A stretch of 42,339 bases of DNA from Actinomycetota bacterium (GTDB lineage Bacteria; Actinomycetota; Actinomycetes; S36-B12). The position numbers and the translations under genes were made by a program. Positions 29,799-38,596 of this stretch are shown here, piece after piece; the first letter of the stretch is position 1; every line of letters starts with the position of its first letter. The DNA lies in the NCBI GenBank assembly GCA_947499275.1, contig CANMNM010000001.1, forward strand, positions 1 to 42,339. The letters run 5' to 3'. Below the pieces are notes generated by a model that worked only from the letters and a program-made list of their open reading frames with translations, was not told the origin of the DNA and made no database searches.

Positions 29799-30495
29799 CG
29801 CTTGCCCTTCTTTTGGCAATAATTGTTTCAGCGATTGCAAGATCAAATGGCCGAGTTATTTTCATTGCTTCAATATGGCCTTCAATCACTTTCACAGTGA
29901 TTCCCATCGCTTCGACGAGTCCAGCGTCATCAGTAAATATGCCTTGGGATTCATCGAGTTGCGCGTGAGCCCGCTGCAATAGTTCACGATCAAATCCTTG
30001 TGGGGTTTGAATTGCACGCAGCGAATTACGATCAATTGTTGAAAGTACGTCACCATCACTATTGACTTCTTTGATGGTGTCTGTTACTGCCAACCCAGGA
30101 ACCACCGCCGGATTTCCCGCTCGAACCGCGGCAACAATGGCAGTTACCAATTCAACGGGGACCAGCGGACGAGCCGCATCATGAACGAGCACCACGTCAA
30201 CATCTGCAGGTAGTGCGATGAGCGCCCGGGCAACGGATTCCTGCCGAGTATCACCACCGGCAACCACACTGACTTTGTCAGAAAAACTTTGCTGGGCAAG
30301 AAGTGCGCTCACAGATTCAACGTCACCGGGCGGGGCGGCCACAACAACAAGATCAACACTTCGCGCGGACGCCAGCACACTGACTGCATAGATGAGAATG
30401 GGAACACCGGAAATCTCGCGTAAGGCTTTGGGCTCTCCCGGACCAAGTCGTTCACCTCGACCAGCCGCCGGAACAAGTGCCGCGGTGCGATTCAC
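29785..30495 (-). CDS. ispD: 2-C-methyl-D-erythritol 4-phosphate cytidylyltransferase
   Basis: The 236-residue protein begins with the nucleotidyltransferase signature AALVPAAGRGERLGPGEPKALREISGVP. It continues with VVAGGDTRQESVARAL, VLVHDAARPLVP and IQTPQGFDRELLQRAH, all IspD hallmarks. It makes CDP-methylerythritol from CTP. It lies 13 bases after carD and overlaps ispF, giving the classical carD-ispD-ispF-cysS-rlmB order. Confidence 0.95.
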   Translation of the reverse strand: MNRTAALVPAAGRGERLGPGEPKALREISGVPILIYAVSVLASARSVDLVVVAAPPGDVESVSALLAQQSFSDKVSVVAGGDTRQESVARALIALPADVDVVLVHDAARPLVPVELVTAIVAAVRAGNPAVVPGLAVTDTIKEVNSDGDVLSTIDRNSLRAIQTPQGFDRELLQRAHAQLDESQGIFTDDAGLVEAMGITVKVIEGHIEAMKITRPFDLAIAETIIAKRRASGVIT

Positions 30496-30508
30496 TTTCC
30501 CAACTCTC

Positions 30509-30991
30509 TTAGGAAGCTAAGACCTCATCAAGTATTTCTTCAGCCTTTACTTCATTGGTTTTTTCAGCCAATGCAAGTTCGCTCACCAGGATCTGGCGGG
30601 CTTTAGCCAACATGCGCTTCTCGCCTGCGGAAAGTCCACGATCCTGCTCGCGACGCCACAGGTCACGAACCACTTCAGCTACCTTGATGACATCACCTGA
30701 TGAAAGTTTTTCGAGATTGGCCTTGTAGCGACGGCTCCAGTTTGTGGGTTCCTCGGTGTATGGCTGTCGAAGCACGCTGAACACTCGATCCAGTCCTGCT
30801 GCGTCAACAACGTCACGAACACCAACTAAGTCGACATTGTCTGAGGGGACTCGAACAGTGAGATCCCCTTGGGCTACGCGGAGTACCAAGTACTCGCGAT
30901 CCTCACCCTTGATTGTCCGCATTTCGACCGCTTCGATGAGTGCGGCCCCGTGATGGGGATAAACGACAGTTTCGCCGACCTTAAAAGCCAT
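30509..30991 (-). CDS. carD: CarD-family RNA polymerase-binding regulator
   Basis: The 160-residue protein has the CarD N-terminal RNA polymerase interaction domain (FKVGETVVYPHHGAALIEAVEMR, LVLRVAQGDLTVRVPSDN) and the helical C-terminal DNA-contact domain (PTNWSRRYKANLEKLSSGD, EQDRGLSAGEKRMLAKARQILVSELALA). The conserved Trp in NWSRR wedges into the upstream edge of the promoter bubble. CarD stabilises open complexes at rRNA and housekeeping promoters in actinobacteria. An AGGGG stretch precedes the ATG. Confidence 0.95.
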   Translation of the reverse strand: MAFKVGETVVYPHHGAALIEAVEMRTIKGEDREYLVLRVAQGDLTVRVPSDNVDLVGVRDVVDAAGLDRVFSVLRQPYTEEPTNWSRRYKANLEKLSSGDVIKVAEVVRDLWRREQDRGLSAGEKRMLAKARQILVSELALAEKTNEVKAEEILDEVLAS

Positions 30992-31131
30992 ATGGATGAG
31001 CCCCTTTCAGAGAGCCCAACTTTACCACGGTGACTTCAGCCCGCCTTCGGCAGTGAGAGGCTCCCCTAAGTGCATGAGGGAATCCCCAGCGCGAATGGAG
31101 CGCGCCTAGGCCATCCTTGTATCCTGACGCT

Positions 31132-31644
31132 GTGAAGCGACCCGTCGAGATTTACCGCCCAGCCAGACTCCGACCCATTTATGTGGCGGCTGCCGGACTC
31201 ACCCTGCTTTCGCTGTCCCTCACGGGCTGCTACAACGGCCAACAGGCCACCACCAATGTGCAAGCAACCCAGCCTTCGGGGAACGGGAATACCCTGCGTG
31301 CTGGGCAAATGACGGTTGATAATGCAACCCTCGTCCAAGACGAAGCAGGCAATGCCACGATCCTCATGCGAATCACCAATCAAGGCCTCGAATCTGACAT
31401 ATTGATCGCTGCCGCGGTGGGTGACCAGCCCGCAACGATCACCCCTGGGCAAGTTGAGATTGCACCGGGTGAGTCAATTTCATTTGCCTGGGATGCTACG
31501 CATTTTGTGAATCTCCCAGGACTCAACGCAACGATGAGTTCCTACGTTCCATTGGGGCTTCAGTTTGCCACTGCCGGCATTGCCGAGAGTGACATCTTGG
31601 TTGTTCCACCAACCGGCATCTATGCCGGCATCCTGCCCCAGTAA
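31132..31644 (+). CDS. Lipoprotein with immunoglobulin-like C-terminal domain, unknown function
   Basis: This protein of about 170 residues has a basic N-terminus, a hydrophobic core and the lipobox SLTGC (Cys about 32), followed by a Gln/Asn/Thr-rich linker. The rest looks like a beta sandwich (NATILMRITNQGLESDILIAAAVGD, VEIAPGESISF, YVPLGLQFATAG), similar in shape to periplasmic copper chaperones of the PCuAC type but without the Met/His copper motif. No clear ribosome site exists. TATCCT lies six bases before the GTG at 31132, so a leaderless transcript starting at GTG is likely; a TTG at 31117 is in frame. It is divergent from carD. Confidence 0.75.
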   Translation: MKRPVEIYRPARLRPIYVAAAGLTLLSLSLTGCYNGQQATTNVQATQPSGNGNTLRAGQMTVDNATLVQDEAGNATILMRITNQGLESDILIAAAVGDQPATITPGQVEIAPGESISFAWDATHFVNLPGLNATMSSYVPLGLQFATAGIAESDILVVPPTGIYAGILPQ

Positions 31645-31654
31645 CGGAACCTAC

Positions 31655-32398
31655 TTAAACGTACGAGGCAACAATCACGGTCAAAATAGGCGCAATAATC
31701 AGTGCCGGCAGTAAATCAGCAACGGCAACGGACTTGATTCGCAGGATCCTCAGGCCCACCCCGATCAATAGCACTCCGCCGGTTGCAGTGATCGAGGCAA
31801 TCATTGCGCTCGACAGGAATGGTCCAACAAATACAGCAAGGATTGTGAAAAATCCTTGAACAACGCCTACAGAGATCGCCGCGGCCATTACCCCCCAGCC
31901 GAATGTGGCTGCGAAAGCAATTGATGTGAAACCATCAAGGGAAGCCTTAAGGGCCAACTGGTCAATTCCGGTGCCGAGTCCGTCCGAGAGAGCGCCGAGA
32001 ATCGCAAGTGGCCCGATACAGAAAATCAAACTCGCGTCGACGAAACCTTCAATGAATCGAGCCCGGCCTACCGACCTTTCACCCCGTGAAAATTTAGTCT
32101 GAAACCATCCACCAACAGATTCAAGGCGAGATTCAATGCGAAGAAATGAGCCGAGAATTCCACCAATGATTAATGAGGCCAAAACAATAAGCAGCGTGGC
32201 AGAGCCGCCAACTTCATCTATCCAATCTTGGTCCCTCAGCGCGTAAATATTCAGCGCAGCAATGACAAAAACCACCATGCCGAGGGCGTCCGTGACGACA
32301 TCACGGGTTCGTTCAGGAAGTCGGTGACCCAAACCAACACCGATGAGTGATCCAATAACAATTGCAACAATATTGATGACGGTGCCAAGACCTACCAC
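31655..32398 (-). CDS. DUF554 family membrane protein
   Basis: The 247-residue protein begins with GLGTVINIVAIVIGSLIGVGLGHRLPERTRD, the DUF554 N-terminus. It has about seven membrane helices, with FVDASLIFCIGPLAILGALSDGLG and LKASLDGFTSIAFAATFGWGVMAA as further family signatures. Function is not known; it is proposed to be a transporter. It is convergent with the lipoprotein gene, ten bases apart. The regX3-like gene lies 29 bases upstream on the same strand, so it may be read through from that operon. Confidence 0.9.
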   Translation of the reverse strand: MVGLGTVINIVAIVIGSLIGVGLGHRLPERTRDVVTDALGMVVFVIAALNIYALRDQDWIDEVGGSATLLIVLASLIIGGILGSFLRIESRLESVGGWFQTKFSRGERSVGRARFIEGFVDASLIFCIGPLAILGALSDGLGTGIDQLALKASLDGFTSIAFAATFGWGVMAAAISVGVVQGFFTILAVFVGPFLSSAMIASITATGGVLLIGVGLRILRIKSVAVADLLPALIIAPILTVIVASYV

Positions 32399-32427
32399 AG
32401 GAGAATCACAAATTAAAGGTTATCAAA

Positions 32428-33108
32428 CTAGATATCGAACTTGTATCCCAATCCGCGAACGGTATGAATGTGACTCGGATGTGAGGGATCTACCTCGATT
32501 TTTGCTCGTAAACGTTTGATATGAACGTCAAGTGTCTTGGTGTCACCGACGTAATCTGCTCCCCAGACGCGATCAATGAGCTGGTTACGAGTGAGTACTC
32601 TGCCCGAATTTCGCACTAGGAATTCCAGGAGGTCAAATTCCTTGAGAGGCATAGTGACATGCTCTCCGCGAACAGAGACAACATGACGCTCAATGTCTAT
32701 GAGTACCGTTCCAGCTTCGATCGTTGGCGGCAGCAGTTCATCTTGTTCGCCGTTGCGGCGCAGAACGGCGCGCACTCGTGCCAAAAGTTCACGTGATGAA
32801 AAAGGTTTGGTTACATAGTCGTCAGCACCAAGTTCCAAACCAACAACTTTGTCAACTTCACCATCTTTTGCCGTCAGCATAATGATGGGAACAGTTGATT
32901 TGCCGCGAATGATTCGGCACACTTCGGTACCAGAAATCCCGGGGAGCATTAAGTCAAGGAGTACCAAATCTGGTCCGTGCTTGTCGAACTCTGCAACTGC
33001 AGCATTTCCATCTGCGGCGATAAAGACTTCGTAACCTTCACGGCGCAACATGAAAGACAGTGCGTCCGAGAATGAGTCTTCGTCTTCAACAATAAGTACT
33101 CGCGTCAC
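32428..33108 (-). CDS. regX3: OmpR-family response regulator, RegX3-like
   Basis: The 226-residue regulator has a receiver domain with phospho-acceptor Asp52 in VLLDLMLPG, the acidic pair after VLIVEDE, and Lys101 in YVTKPFSS. It is joined to a winged-helix DNA-binding domain (VTMPLKEFDLLEFLVRNSGRVLTRNQLIDRVWG, LDVHIKRLRAKIE). The neighbouring histidine kinase and divergent phoU identify it as the phosphate-starvation regulator of actinobacteria (RegX3/PhoP-type). It overlaps the kinase gene by four bases. Confidence 0.9.
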   Translation of the reverse strand: MTRVLIVEDEDSFSDALSFMLRREGYEVFIAADGNAAVAEFDKHGPDLVLLDLMLPGISGTEVCRIIRGKSTVPIIMLTAKDGEVDKVVGLELGADDYVTKPFSSRELLARVRAVLRRNGEQDELLPPTIEAGTVLIDIERHVVSVRGEHVTMPLKEFDLLEFLVRNSGRVLTRNQLIDRVWGADYVGDTKTLDVHIKRLRAKIEVDPSHPSHIHTVRGLGYKFDI

Positions 33109-34253
33109 GAAATTTTACCTCTCACCACGGAAAGAGTATCGACCGTGAACTCATGTGAATCACGTGAGTCGTCAAGCATCGGGTTGTAGGAAGGAATTCG
33201 CAGGGTAAATGTTGAGCCTGTTCCCACTTCAGACCACACAACAACTTCACCTCCATGGTTTTGGCAAACATGTTTCACGATGGCCAAGCCAAGACCGGTT
33301 CCACCCGTACCGCGTGAGCGAGCGGGGTCAACCCGGTAGAAGCGTTCAAATATTCGGTCCAAGTCATGTGCGGGAATACCAATGCCGGCGTCTTTCACCG
33401 AGATTTCTACAATCCCATCAACTTCGCGCGCGGTTACTGAAACACGCGTGTTTTCCGTCGAGTAATTGATTGCATTTGTCAGCAAATTGCGCAGGGCTGT
33501 AAGGAGTTGACCCCGATCCCCCAAAATCACGGACTCCTGGGGGTCGCCCCGAATAATCTCAACACCCATTCCACCAGCAAGAGTTTTGACCTCCTCGATC
33601 GACCGATTGATCAATTGATCAGTCTCAACCAACTCAGCGCGGTTCATCGGGTCATCACTTTGAAGCCGCGAAAGATCAATAACGTCTTGGATCAGGTTCC
33701 CGAGTCGCTTTGCCTCCACTTGCATTTTCTCCGCGAAGTGTTCAACCTGCTCCTTGTCATCCGCAGAAGACAACACCGCTTCAGCGAGGAGTGAGAGTGC
33801 ACCAACGGGAGTTTTCAATTCGTGGCTGACGTTGGCAACAAAATCACGTCGTACAGCATCGACTCGACGCTCTTCAGCCAAGTCGTCAATCAACACCAAG
33901 ATGGCTCCCGAGTTGAGAGGAGCAACCCGAACCTTTACTTCGAGTAATTCACGACCCAGTGGAGGGCGGCGTACACGTAGAACCTGCTCGCGAGCTGAGC
34001 CGTCATCGGCGACCTGTGAAACTATTTCGGCAATATCGGGGACCGCGACCGAGCTGCGGTTCACAATTCCTAAGGTGAGCGCCCGGGAACTGGCCCGAAG
34101 TACGGTGCCGTCAGGGGCCACCACGAGAGAAGCTGAGGGAATGATCGACAGAAGTCGCACAATTTCCTCTGAGACCGCGGGGTAGATCGCCGCCGAGCGT
34201 GGGGAGTTTTCCCCCGGCTCACCTCGTTGTTTTAACGCCACGACCCTTACCAT
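33105..34253 (-). CDS. senX3: SenX3-like sensor histidine kinase (no membrane anchor seen)
   Basis: The protein (382 residues from ATG 34253) has a PAS-like region (about 30-125), a HisKA domain with His144 in ANVSHELKTPVG, and an ATPase domain with the N box NLLTNAINYS, G1 VKDAGIGIP, F box FERFYRVD and G2 GTGLGLAIVKH. SenX3 relatives usually have two N-terminal membrane helices; here none is visible, even if translation started at the open frame's first ATG (34361). Signal input may thus come by way of PhoU or another cytoplasmic partner. Neither candidate start has a clear ribosome site. Confidence 0.87.
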   Translation of the reverse strand: MVRVVALKQRGEPGENSPRSAAIYPAVSEEIVRLLSIIPSASLVVAPDGTVLRASSRALTLGIVNRSSVAVPDIAEIVSQVADDGSAREQVLRVRRPPLGRELLEVKVRVAPLNSGAILVLIDDLAEERRVDAVRRDFVANVSHELKTPVGALSLLAEAVLSSADDKEQVEHFAEKMQVEAKRLGNLIQDVIDLSRLQSDDPMNRAELVETDQLINRSIEEVKTLAGGMGVEIIRGDPQESVILGDRGQLLTALRNLLTNAINYSTENTRVSVTAREVDGIVEISVKDAGIGIPAHDLDRIFERFYRVDPARSRGTGGTGLGLAIVKHVCQNHGGEVVVWSEVGTGSTFTLRIPSYNPMLDDSRDSHEFTVDTLSVVRGKIS

Positions 34254-34426
34254 AGGGCTCTGGGAGAACACTATTTCCAAAAAGTGGCCAGACACGTGAG
34301 AGTTAGGCCAAGGTTTCACCAACTGAACCTGGAATTTACCTGCCGTTTGCTTGCCGGTCACTTACCGTGTTCGCGCATCTCAACAATGGGCGTAGGGTTA
34401 GAGCCCTGAGAGGAAGTGGGGCGAGT

Positions 34427-35086
34427 ATGCGTAAGGCCTATGACGAGCAGGTTGAAATGATAACTGCCGACCTGGTCGAAGTAACGCGACTTGTCGGTTC
34501 AGCGATGAACAGGGCAACCCAAGCACTGCTTGATGCTGACCTTCAATTGGCTGAGGCTGTTATTGATTTTGATGCCAAAGTTGACATATTGACTTCCGGC
34601 ATTGACGAGAGGTGCTTTGAACTCATTGCACAGCAACCCGGCGTTGCCGACCTTCGAGTGCTTCTCGGCGCTATGCGCATCTCCAGTTCCCTTGAACGTA
34701 TGGGCGATCTCGCCGAGCACGTTGCCAAGCAGGCCCGAATGCGTCACCCAAGGGTTGCCGCACCTCAAGCAGTTCGCGCAACATTTGCCGAGATGGGTGG
34801 TCTTGCTGAGGCCATTGTTTCAAAGACCGGATCAGTTATTGCCACAAAAGATGTCAGTCTTTGTGTTGATATAGCCCGCCACGATGAAGAGATGGATCGC
34901 CTCCATCGGGAACTTTTCACCATCGTTCTCTCACCTGCGTGGAAGTACGGCGTTGAAGAAGCGATCGATGTGACTTTGCTTTCTCGCTTCTACGAGCGTT
35001 ATGCAGATCATGCCGTTTCCGTGTCAAAGCGCGTGGTAACCATCGTTACCGGCGAACCCTACGTCGCCGTTTCGCTCACGAATTAG
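34427..35086 (+). CDS. phoU: PhoU-family phosphate signalling protein
   Basis: The 219-residue all-helical protein has two PhoU repeats; metal-binding and contact motifs are FDAKVDILTSGIDERCFELIAQQPGVADLRVLLGAMRISSSLERMGDLAEHVAKQ and the second copy HDEEMDRLHRE...YERYADHAVSVSKRVV. It links the phosphate transporter to the sensor kinase and represses the response under plenty. I choose ATG 34427, where GGGGCGAG lies just upstream, over an ATG at 34367. It is divergent from senX3-regX3, the standard actinobacterial arrangement. Confidence 0.93.
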   Translation: MRKAYDEQVEMITADLVEVTRLVGSAMNRATQALLDADLQLAEAVIDFDAKVDILTSGIDERCFELIAQQPGVADLRVLLGAMRISSSLERMGDLAEHVAKQARMRHPRVAAPQAVRATFAEMGGLAEAIVSKTGSVIATKDVSLCVDIARHDEEMDRLHRELFTIVLSPAWKYGVEEAIDVTLLSRFYERYADHAVSVSKRVVTIVTGEPYVAVSLTN

Positions 35087-35096
35087 GTTCTTGTAA

Positions 35097-36341
35097 ATGC
35101 GCGTTGCACTGCTCTCCATCCACACGTCACCTCTTGATCAGCCGGGTACCGGTGACGCGGGTGGCATGAATGTTTACATTGTGGAGACCGCAAAGCGCTT
35201 AGCTCAAAGTGGGATTGAAATTGACATTTTTACTCGGGCAACTGCCTCACGATTGGTTCCATCAGTTGAACTAGTGCCCGGTGTGAAGGTGATTCACATT
35301 ACTGCGGGTCCCTTTGAAGGGCTCCTCAAAAACGATCTTCCCGGTCAGTTGTGTGCTGTTACGGCTGGAGTACTTCGCACGGAAGCCGCGCAACCTGAGG
35401 GCTATTACGACCTCATCCACTCCCACTATTGGCTCTCAGGCCAAGTTGGGTGGCTCGCCTCCGAACGATGGCGCGTGCCACTGCTTCACACAATGCACAC
35501 AATGGGCCGTGTGAAAAACTTGGGACTCGCAGCTGGCGAAAAGGCCGAGCCAGAAATGCGGATTATTGGTGAACAGCAGGTTGTCGATGTAGCTCAACGC
35601 CTGATTGCAAACACCGAACTTGAAGCGAACGAACTCACTGAATATTACAGCGCAGATCCAGCAAAAATCGATGTCGTGAATCCTGGTGTTGACCTGGAAC
35701 TTTTTTCTCCCGGATCACAATCGGACGCTCGCAAGGAACTCGGTATCCCACTCGATGCCAGCATGTTGCTTTTTGTTGGACGAATTCAACCATTAAAAGC
35801 TCCCGACATTTTGATTCGAGCTGCAGCAGAACTCGTTGCTATGCGGCCTGAATTGCGCAGTTCCCTTGTTGTCGTGATTTGCGGTGGCATGTCCGGTTCC
35901 GGGATGGACCACCCCGAAGCCCTACGAGACCTCGCTAACGAACTGGGGATCCTTGAATTAATTCGATTCGAACCACCGAGCAGCCGGGAGAAACTTGTTT
36001 CTTGGTATCGCGCGGCTGATCTCACCGTTATTCCGTCGTACTCTGAATCATTTGGCCTCGTCGCAGTCGAATCCCAAGCGTGCGGCACCCCCGTTGTCGC
36101 ATCTGCCGTTGGCGGTTTGAAAACTGCAGTGGCCGACAACGTCAGCGGCCGGCTCATCGATGGCCACAACCCGATCGCTTACTCACATGTCATTAACCAA
36201 CTACTAACGAATCCGTTGGCTCGCGAGGAACTCAGCAAAGGGGCCCGGGTGCACGCCGCGGCTTTTGGCTGGGAAAACACGACTGCGGGCTTAATCGATT
36301 CCTATAACCGGGCACTAAGTAACTCACGGGTTTCCCTGTGA
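35097..36341 (+). CDS. mshA: D-inositol-3-phosphate glycosyltransferase MshA
   Basis: The 414-residue GT4 enzyme has the MshA N-terminus (SIHTSPLDQPGTGDAGGMNVYIVETAKRLA), FEGLLKNDLPGQLCAVTAG, HSHYWLSGQVGWLA, LHTMHTMGRVKN, the donor-binding VGRIQPLKAPDIL and the EX7E motif in SESFGLVAVESQACG. It joins GlcNAc from UDP-GlcNAc to inositol-3-phosphate, the first step of mycothiol synthesis. It is 10 bases after phoU and overlaps the next gene by four bases (GTGA). Confidence 0.96.
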   Translation: MRVALLSIHTSPLDQPGTGDAGGMNVYIVETAKRLAQSGIEIDIFTRATASRLVPSVELVPGVKVIHITAGPFEGLLKNDLPGQLCAVTAGVLRTEAAQPEGYYDLIHSHYWLSGQVGWLASERWRVPLLHTMHTMGRVKNLGLAAGEKAEPEMRIIGEQQVVDVAQRLIANTELEANELTEYYSADPAKIDVVNPGVDLELFSPGSQSDARKELGIPLDASMLLFVGRIQPLKAPDILIRAAAELVAMRPELRSSLVVVICGGMSGSGMDHPEALRDLANELGILELIRFEPPSSREKLVSWYRAADLTVIPSYSESFGLVAVESQACGTPVVASAVGGLKTAVADNVSGRLIDGHNPIAYSHVINQLLTNPLAREELSKGARVHAAAFGWENTTAGLIDSYNRALSNSRVSL

Positions 36342-36820
36342 ATGTAACCAATGAAATTGAAAAGTTTCTCACTGACTCGAACCTCTCATTCACTCGCAGT
36401 GAAGATATCTTCGTCGTCACTATCCCAGGAACTCATAAGTTGAGCACTACTTGTTCCATGAGTGTTGGAACATCTGCCCTCACTTTGAATGCATTCGTCT
36501 CGCGAAAGCCTGATGAAAATCACGAAGAGGTTTATCGCTGGTTACTCGAGCGAAACCTAAGAATGTACGGGGTTTATTTTGCAGTCGACAATCTCGGCGA
36601 CATTTACCTCGCCGGCAGAGTCCCACTGCGCTGCGTTGATGAAGCCGAACTCGATCGACTAATCGGTTGTGTATCGCAATACTCCGATGGTGCGTTTAAC
36701 ACGATACTTGAACTGGGATTTGCCACCGCAATCAGAAAAGAATGGCAGTGGCGCGTAAGTCGTGGCGAATCTACCGAAAATCTAGATGCATTCGCCCACC
36801 TCATTGAACCGGAAGCGTGA
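36338..36820 (+). CDS. YbjN-domain protein
   Basis: The 160-residue protein has the YbjN fold pattern, related to type III secretion chaperones: EIEKFLTDSNLSFTRSEDIFVVTIPGTHKLSTTCSMSVGTSALTLNAFVSRKPDENHEEVYRWLLERNLRMYGVYFAVDNLGDIYLAGRVPL as a beta-helix core and a helical C-terminus. Between mshA and gpmA it is a fixed feature of actinobacterial genomes, with no known activity. It starts with GTG overlapping the mshA stop and ends just before gpmA. Confidence 0.88.
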   Translation: MNVTNEIEKFLTDSNLSFTRSEDIFVVTIPGTHKLSTTCSMSVGTSALTLNAFVSRKPDENHEEVYRWLLERNLRMYGVYFAVDNLGDIYLAGRVPLRCVDEAELDRLIGCVSQYSDGAFNTILELGFATAIRKEWQWRVSRGESTENLDAFAHLIEPEA

Positions 36821-36837
36821 ACCGGCAAGATATGCGC

Positions 36838-37602
36838 ATGAGTGAAACTTCGTACACGTTGATTCTTTTGCGTCATGGTGAGTCCGAATGGAATGCCAAG
36901 AATCTATTCACCGGATGGGTTGACGTTGACCTCAATGACAAAGGTCGCGCGGAGGCGCAAAAGGGAGGCGAACTCCTGGCCGAAGCCGGGCTTTACCCTG
37001 ACGTTGTAATCACGTCCGTTCTCCAGCGGGCGATCAAGACCTCACAAATTGCGCTCGAAGCATGTGGGCGGTTGTGGATTCCGGTAGTGCGCAACTGGCG
37101 GCTCAATGAGCGTCACTACGGCGCTCTCCAGGGAAAAGATAAGGCGCAAACACTGGCTGAGTTCGGTGAAGAGCAGTTCCTGTTGTGGCGCCGTTCATAT
37201 GACACTCCGCCACCACCCATAGATCCCGGCAGTGAGTTCGCGCAAAATTCCGACCCCCGCTATGCCACACTCCCGCCGGGAGCTGTGCCTAGCACCGAAT
37301 GCTTAGCCGACGTTGTGGATCGCCTTATTCCTTTTTGGGAAGATGTGATTGTTGCCGAACATCTTCGCCGCGATGAAACAGTTCTGGTTGTTGCCCACGG
37401 TAATTCACTGCGCGCATTGGTTAAGCACCTCGATGAAATTTCTGATGAAGATATTGCGGCCGTGAACATCCCAACGGGAATTCCCTTGGTGTACAAACTC
37501 GATCAAAACCTGAGGCCGATTGTTCCCGGTGGTGAATACCTCGACCCGGCTGCGGCGATCAAAGCTGCGGCGGCAGTCGCTGCTCAAGGAAATAAGAAGT
37601 AG
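36838..37602 (+). CDS. gpmA: 2,3-bisphosphoglycerate-dependent phosphoglycerate mutase
   Basis: The protein (254 residues from ATG 36838) has the phosphohistidine motif LILLRHGESEWN with His11-type nucleophile, FTGWVDVDLNDKGRAEA, RLNERHYGALQGKDKA and the second active-site histidine in VVAHGNSLRALVKHLD. It interconverts 3- and 2-phosphoglycerate in glycolysis. In-frame starts at GTG 36817 and ATG 36832 precede 36838; I prefer 36838 because the product then begins like its relatives. It follows the YbjN gene in the usual order. Confidence 0.95.
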   Translation: MSETSYTLILLRHGESEWNAKNLFTGWVDVDLNDKGRAEAQKGGELLAEAGLYPDVVITSVLQRAIKTSQIALEACGRLWIPVVRNWRLNERHYGALQGKDKAQTLAEFGEEQFLLWRRSYDTPPPPIDPGSEFAQNSDPRYATLPPGAVPSTECLADVVDRLIPFWEDVIVAEHLRRDETVLVVAHGNSLRALVKHLDEISDEDIAAVNIPTGIPLVYKLDQNLRPIVPGGEYLDPAAAIKAAAAVAAQGNKK

Positions 37603-37610
37603 CGATCAAA

Positions 37611-37910
37611 CTATTGCTCATTTTTTGAATTCTCATTCGTCTGTGGCTTTTTCTTGCGAGTGATTCCTCGCGTAACTCGACTTCCATGATGCTTGACCTT
37701 GTGCATGCTGCGTCTGGCCCAGGCAAATTCAGTCCCCAGAATTGCCAGACCGATAAGAATCACGACTATCCCGGGCCCGGGCAGAACAAGAAGTGCCACC
37801 CCCGTTATTAATGTGACCGCTCCAACGGAAGCGGCCAGGATTTTCCTGATAGGAGTCGGCATCGACGCCCAAGAGTCGGTCCAACGCTGAGCCCATTGAG
37901 GATTTGGCAC
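37611..37910 (-). CDS. PGPGW-family small membrane protein
   Basis: The 99-residue protein has two membrane helices (ILAASVGAVTLITGVALLVLPG and IVVILIGLAILGTEF). Between them is the PGPG motif that names the family, then ARRSMHKVKHH and a basic tail. No function is known. It is convergent with gpmA, eight bases away. Confidence 0.85.
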   Translation of the reverse strand: MPNPQWAQRWTDSWASMPTPIRKILAASVGAVTLITGVALLVLPGPGIVVILIGLAILGTEFAWARRSMHKVKHHGSRVTRGITRKKKPQTNENSKNEQ

Positions 37911-37931
37911 GTTTCACCAGGGTCCGTCTTT

Positions 37932-38210
37932 TTACCTGCGGCCGGTAATTTCAATCATCTTTGGACGAATATCAAACAGGTAAATCAGGGCAATTACGGT
38001 TCCAGCGATTCCAAAGATAGACAGTGCCAAAGATGGCGCCAGTCCAGCGAGTACGGATACCCCGGTAAGGGCAACCCACAGCAGTTTTGTTTGCCGCCCG
38101 ATAAACGGGAAGTATTCGGACGGCCGGCGAATTGCGTCAACTAAGGCGAAAACCTTCACCGCAAGCAGGATGGCCCAAAGTGCATAAATTACGAGTGTTT
38201 CAAAGCCCAT
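37932..38210 (-). CDS. DUF2516 family membrane protein
   Basis: The 92-residue protein has three membrane helices. ALVDAIRRPSEYFPFIGRQTKLLWVALTGVS is the DUF2516 signature. The function is unknown. Relatives (Rv0476 in Mycobacterium tuberculosis) sit downstream of the HBHA gene, and the same order appears here with the small protein at 38328-38579. It is separated from that gene by the hairpin at 38261-38288, so it may have its own promoter. Confidence 0.88.
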   Translation of the reverse strand: MGFETLVIYALWAILLAVKVFALVDAIRRPSEYFPFIGRQTKLLWVALTGVSVLAGLAPSLALSIFGIAGTVIALIYLFDIRPKMIEITGRR

Positions 38211-38260
38211 GTAATGATGCTAACCGACGCCCCCGGCAACCGATACCCCCGGCATATGCA

Positions 38261-38288
38261 GAATCCCGCCGGTTTCCCGGCGGGATTC
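38261..38288. terminator. Hairpin terminator after the HBHA-position gene
   Basis: A perfect 12-bp GC-rich inverted repeat (38261-38272 / 38277-38288) has a 4-base loop. It lies 40 bases beyond the stop at 38328 on the minus strand. No U-run follows, so termination may be partial or factor-assisted. Confidence 0.65.
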
Positions 38289-38327
38289 ATGAGCAGTAAC
38301 TCGAATTAACAGTTAACTGATTCGGTA

Positions 38328-38579
38328 TTAGACGCCAATTGCTTCGCGCACCAATGTGACTGTTTCACCGGCGCTGTGGCGAACTTTTGTTGCTGCTTGA
38401 GAGGCAGTTGCATAACCGTCTTTTGCAGCAGACTTCACCGCTTCAATGGCTGTTCCAACACCATCCATGTTTACAGCGGACATGTCAATCTTTGGGAAAT
38501 CAACCTTGGGAATATCAATTTTTGGCAATTCGACACCAAAGAAGTTGAATTTATTTGATGTGTTCATTTCTTCCGACAT
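38328..38579 (-). CDS. Small protein at the HBHA position, with PKIDxPK repeats
   Basis: The 83-residue protein has no signal peptide. Its first half has a short repeat, LPKIDIPKVDFPKIDMSAVNMDG, and the second half is helical and Ala/Lys-rich (AIEAVKSAAKDGYATASQAATKVRHSAGETVTLVREAIGV). The N-terminal and helical pattern recalls the start of mycobacterial heparin-binding haemagglutinin (HBHA), and the neighbours are the same: XRE regulator upstream, DUF2516 downstream. It lacks the long coiled coil and Lys-rich C-terminus of HBHA. ATG 38579 has GAGG five bases before it. It lies 17 bases after the regulator. Confidence 0.7.
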   Translation of the reverse strand: MSEEMNTSNKFNFFGVELPKIDIPKVDFPKIDMSAVNMDGVGTAIEAVKSAAKDGYATASQAATKVRHSAGETVTLVREAIGV

Positions 38580-38596
38580 TTCATCCTCTTTCATTT

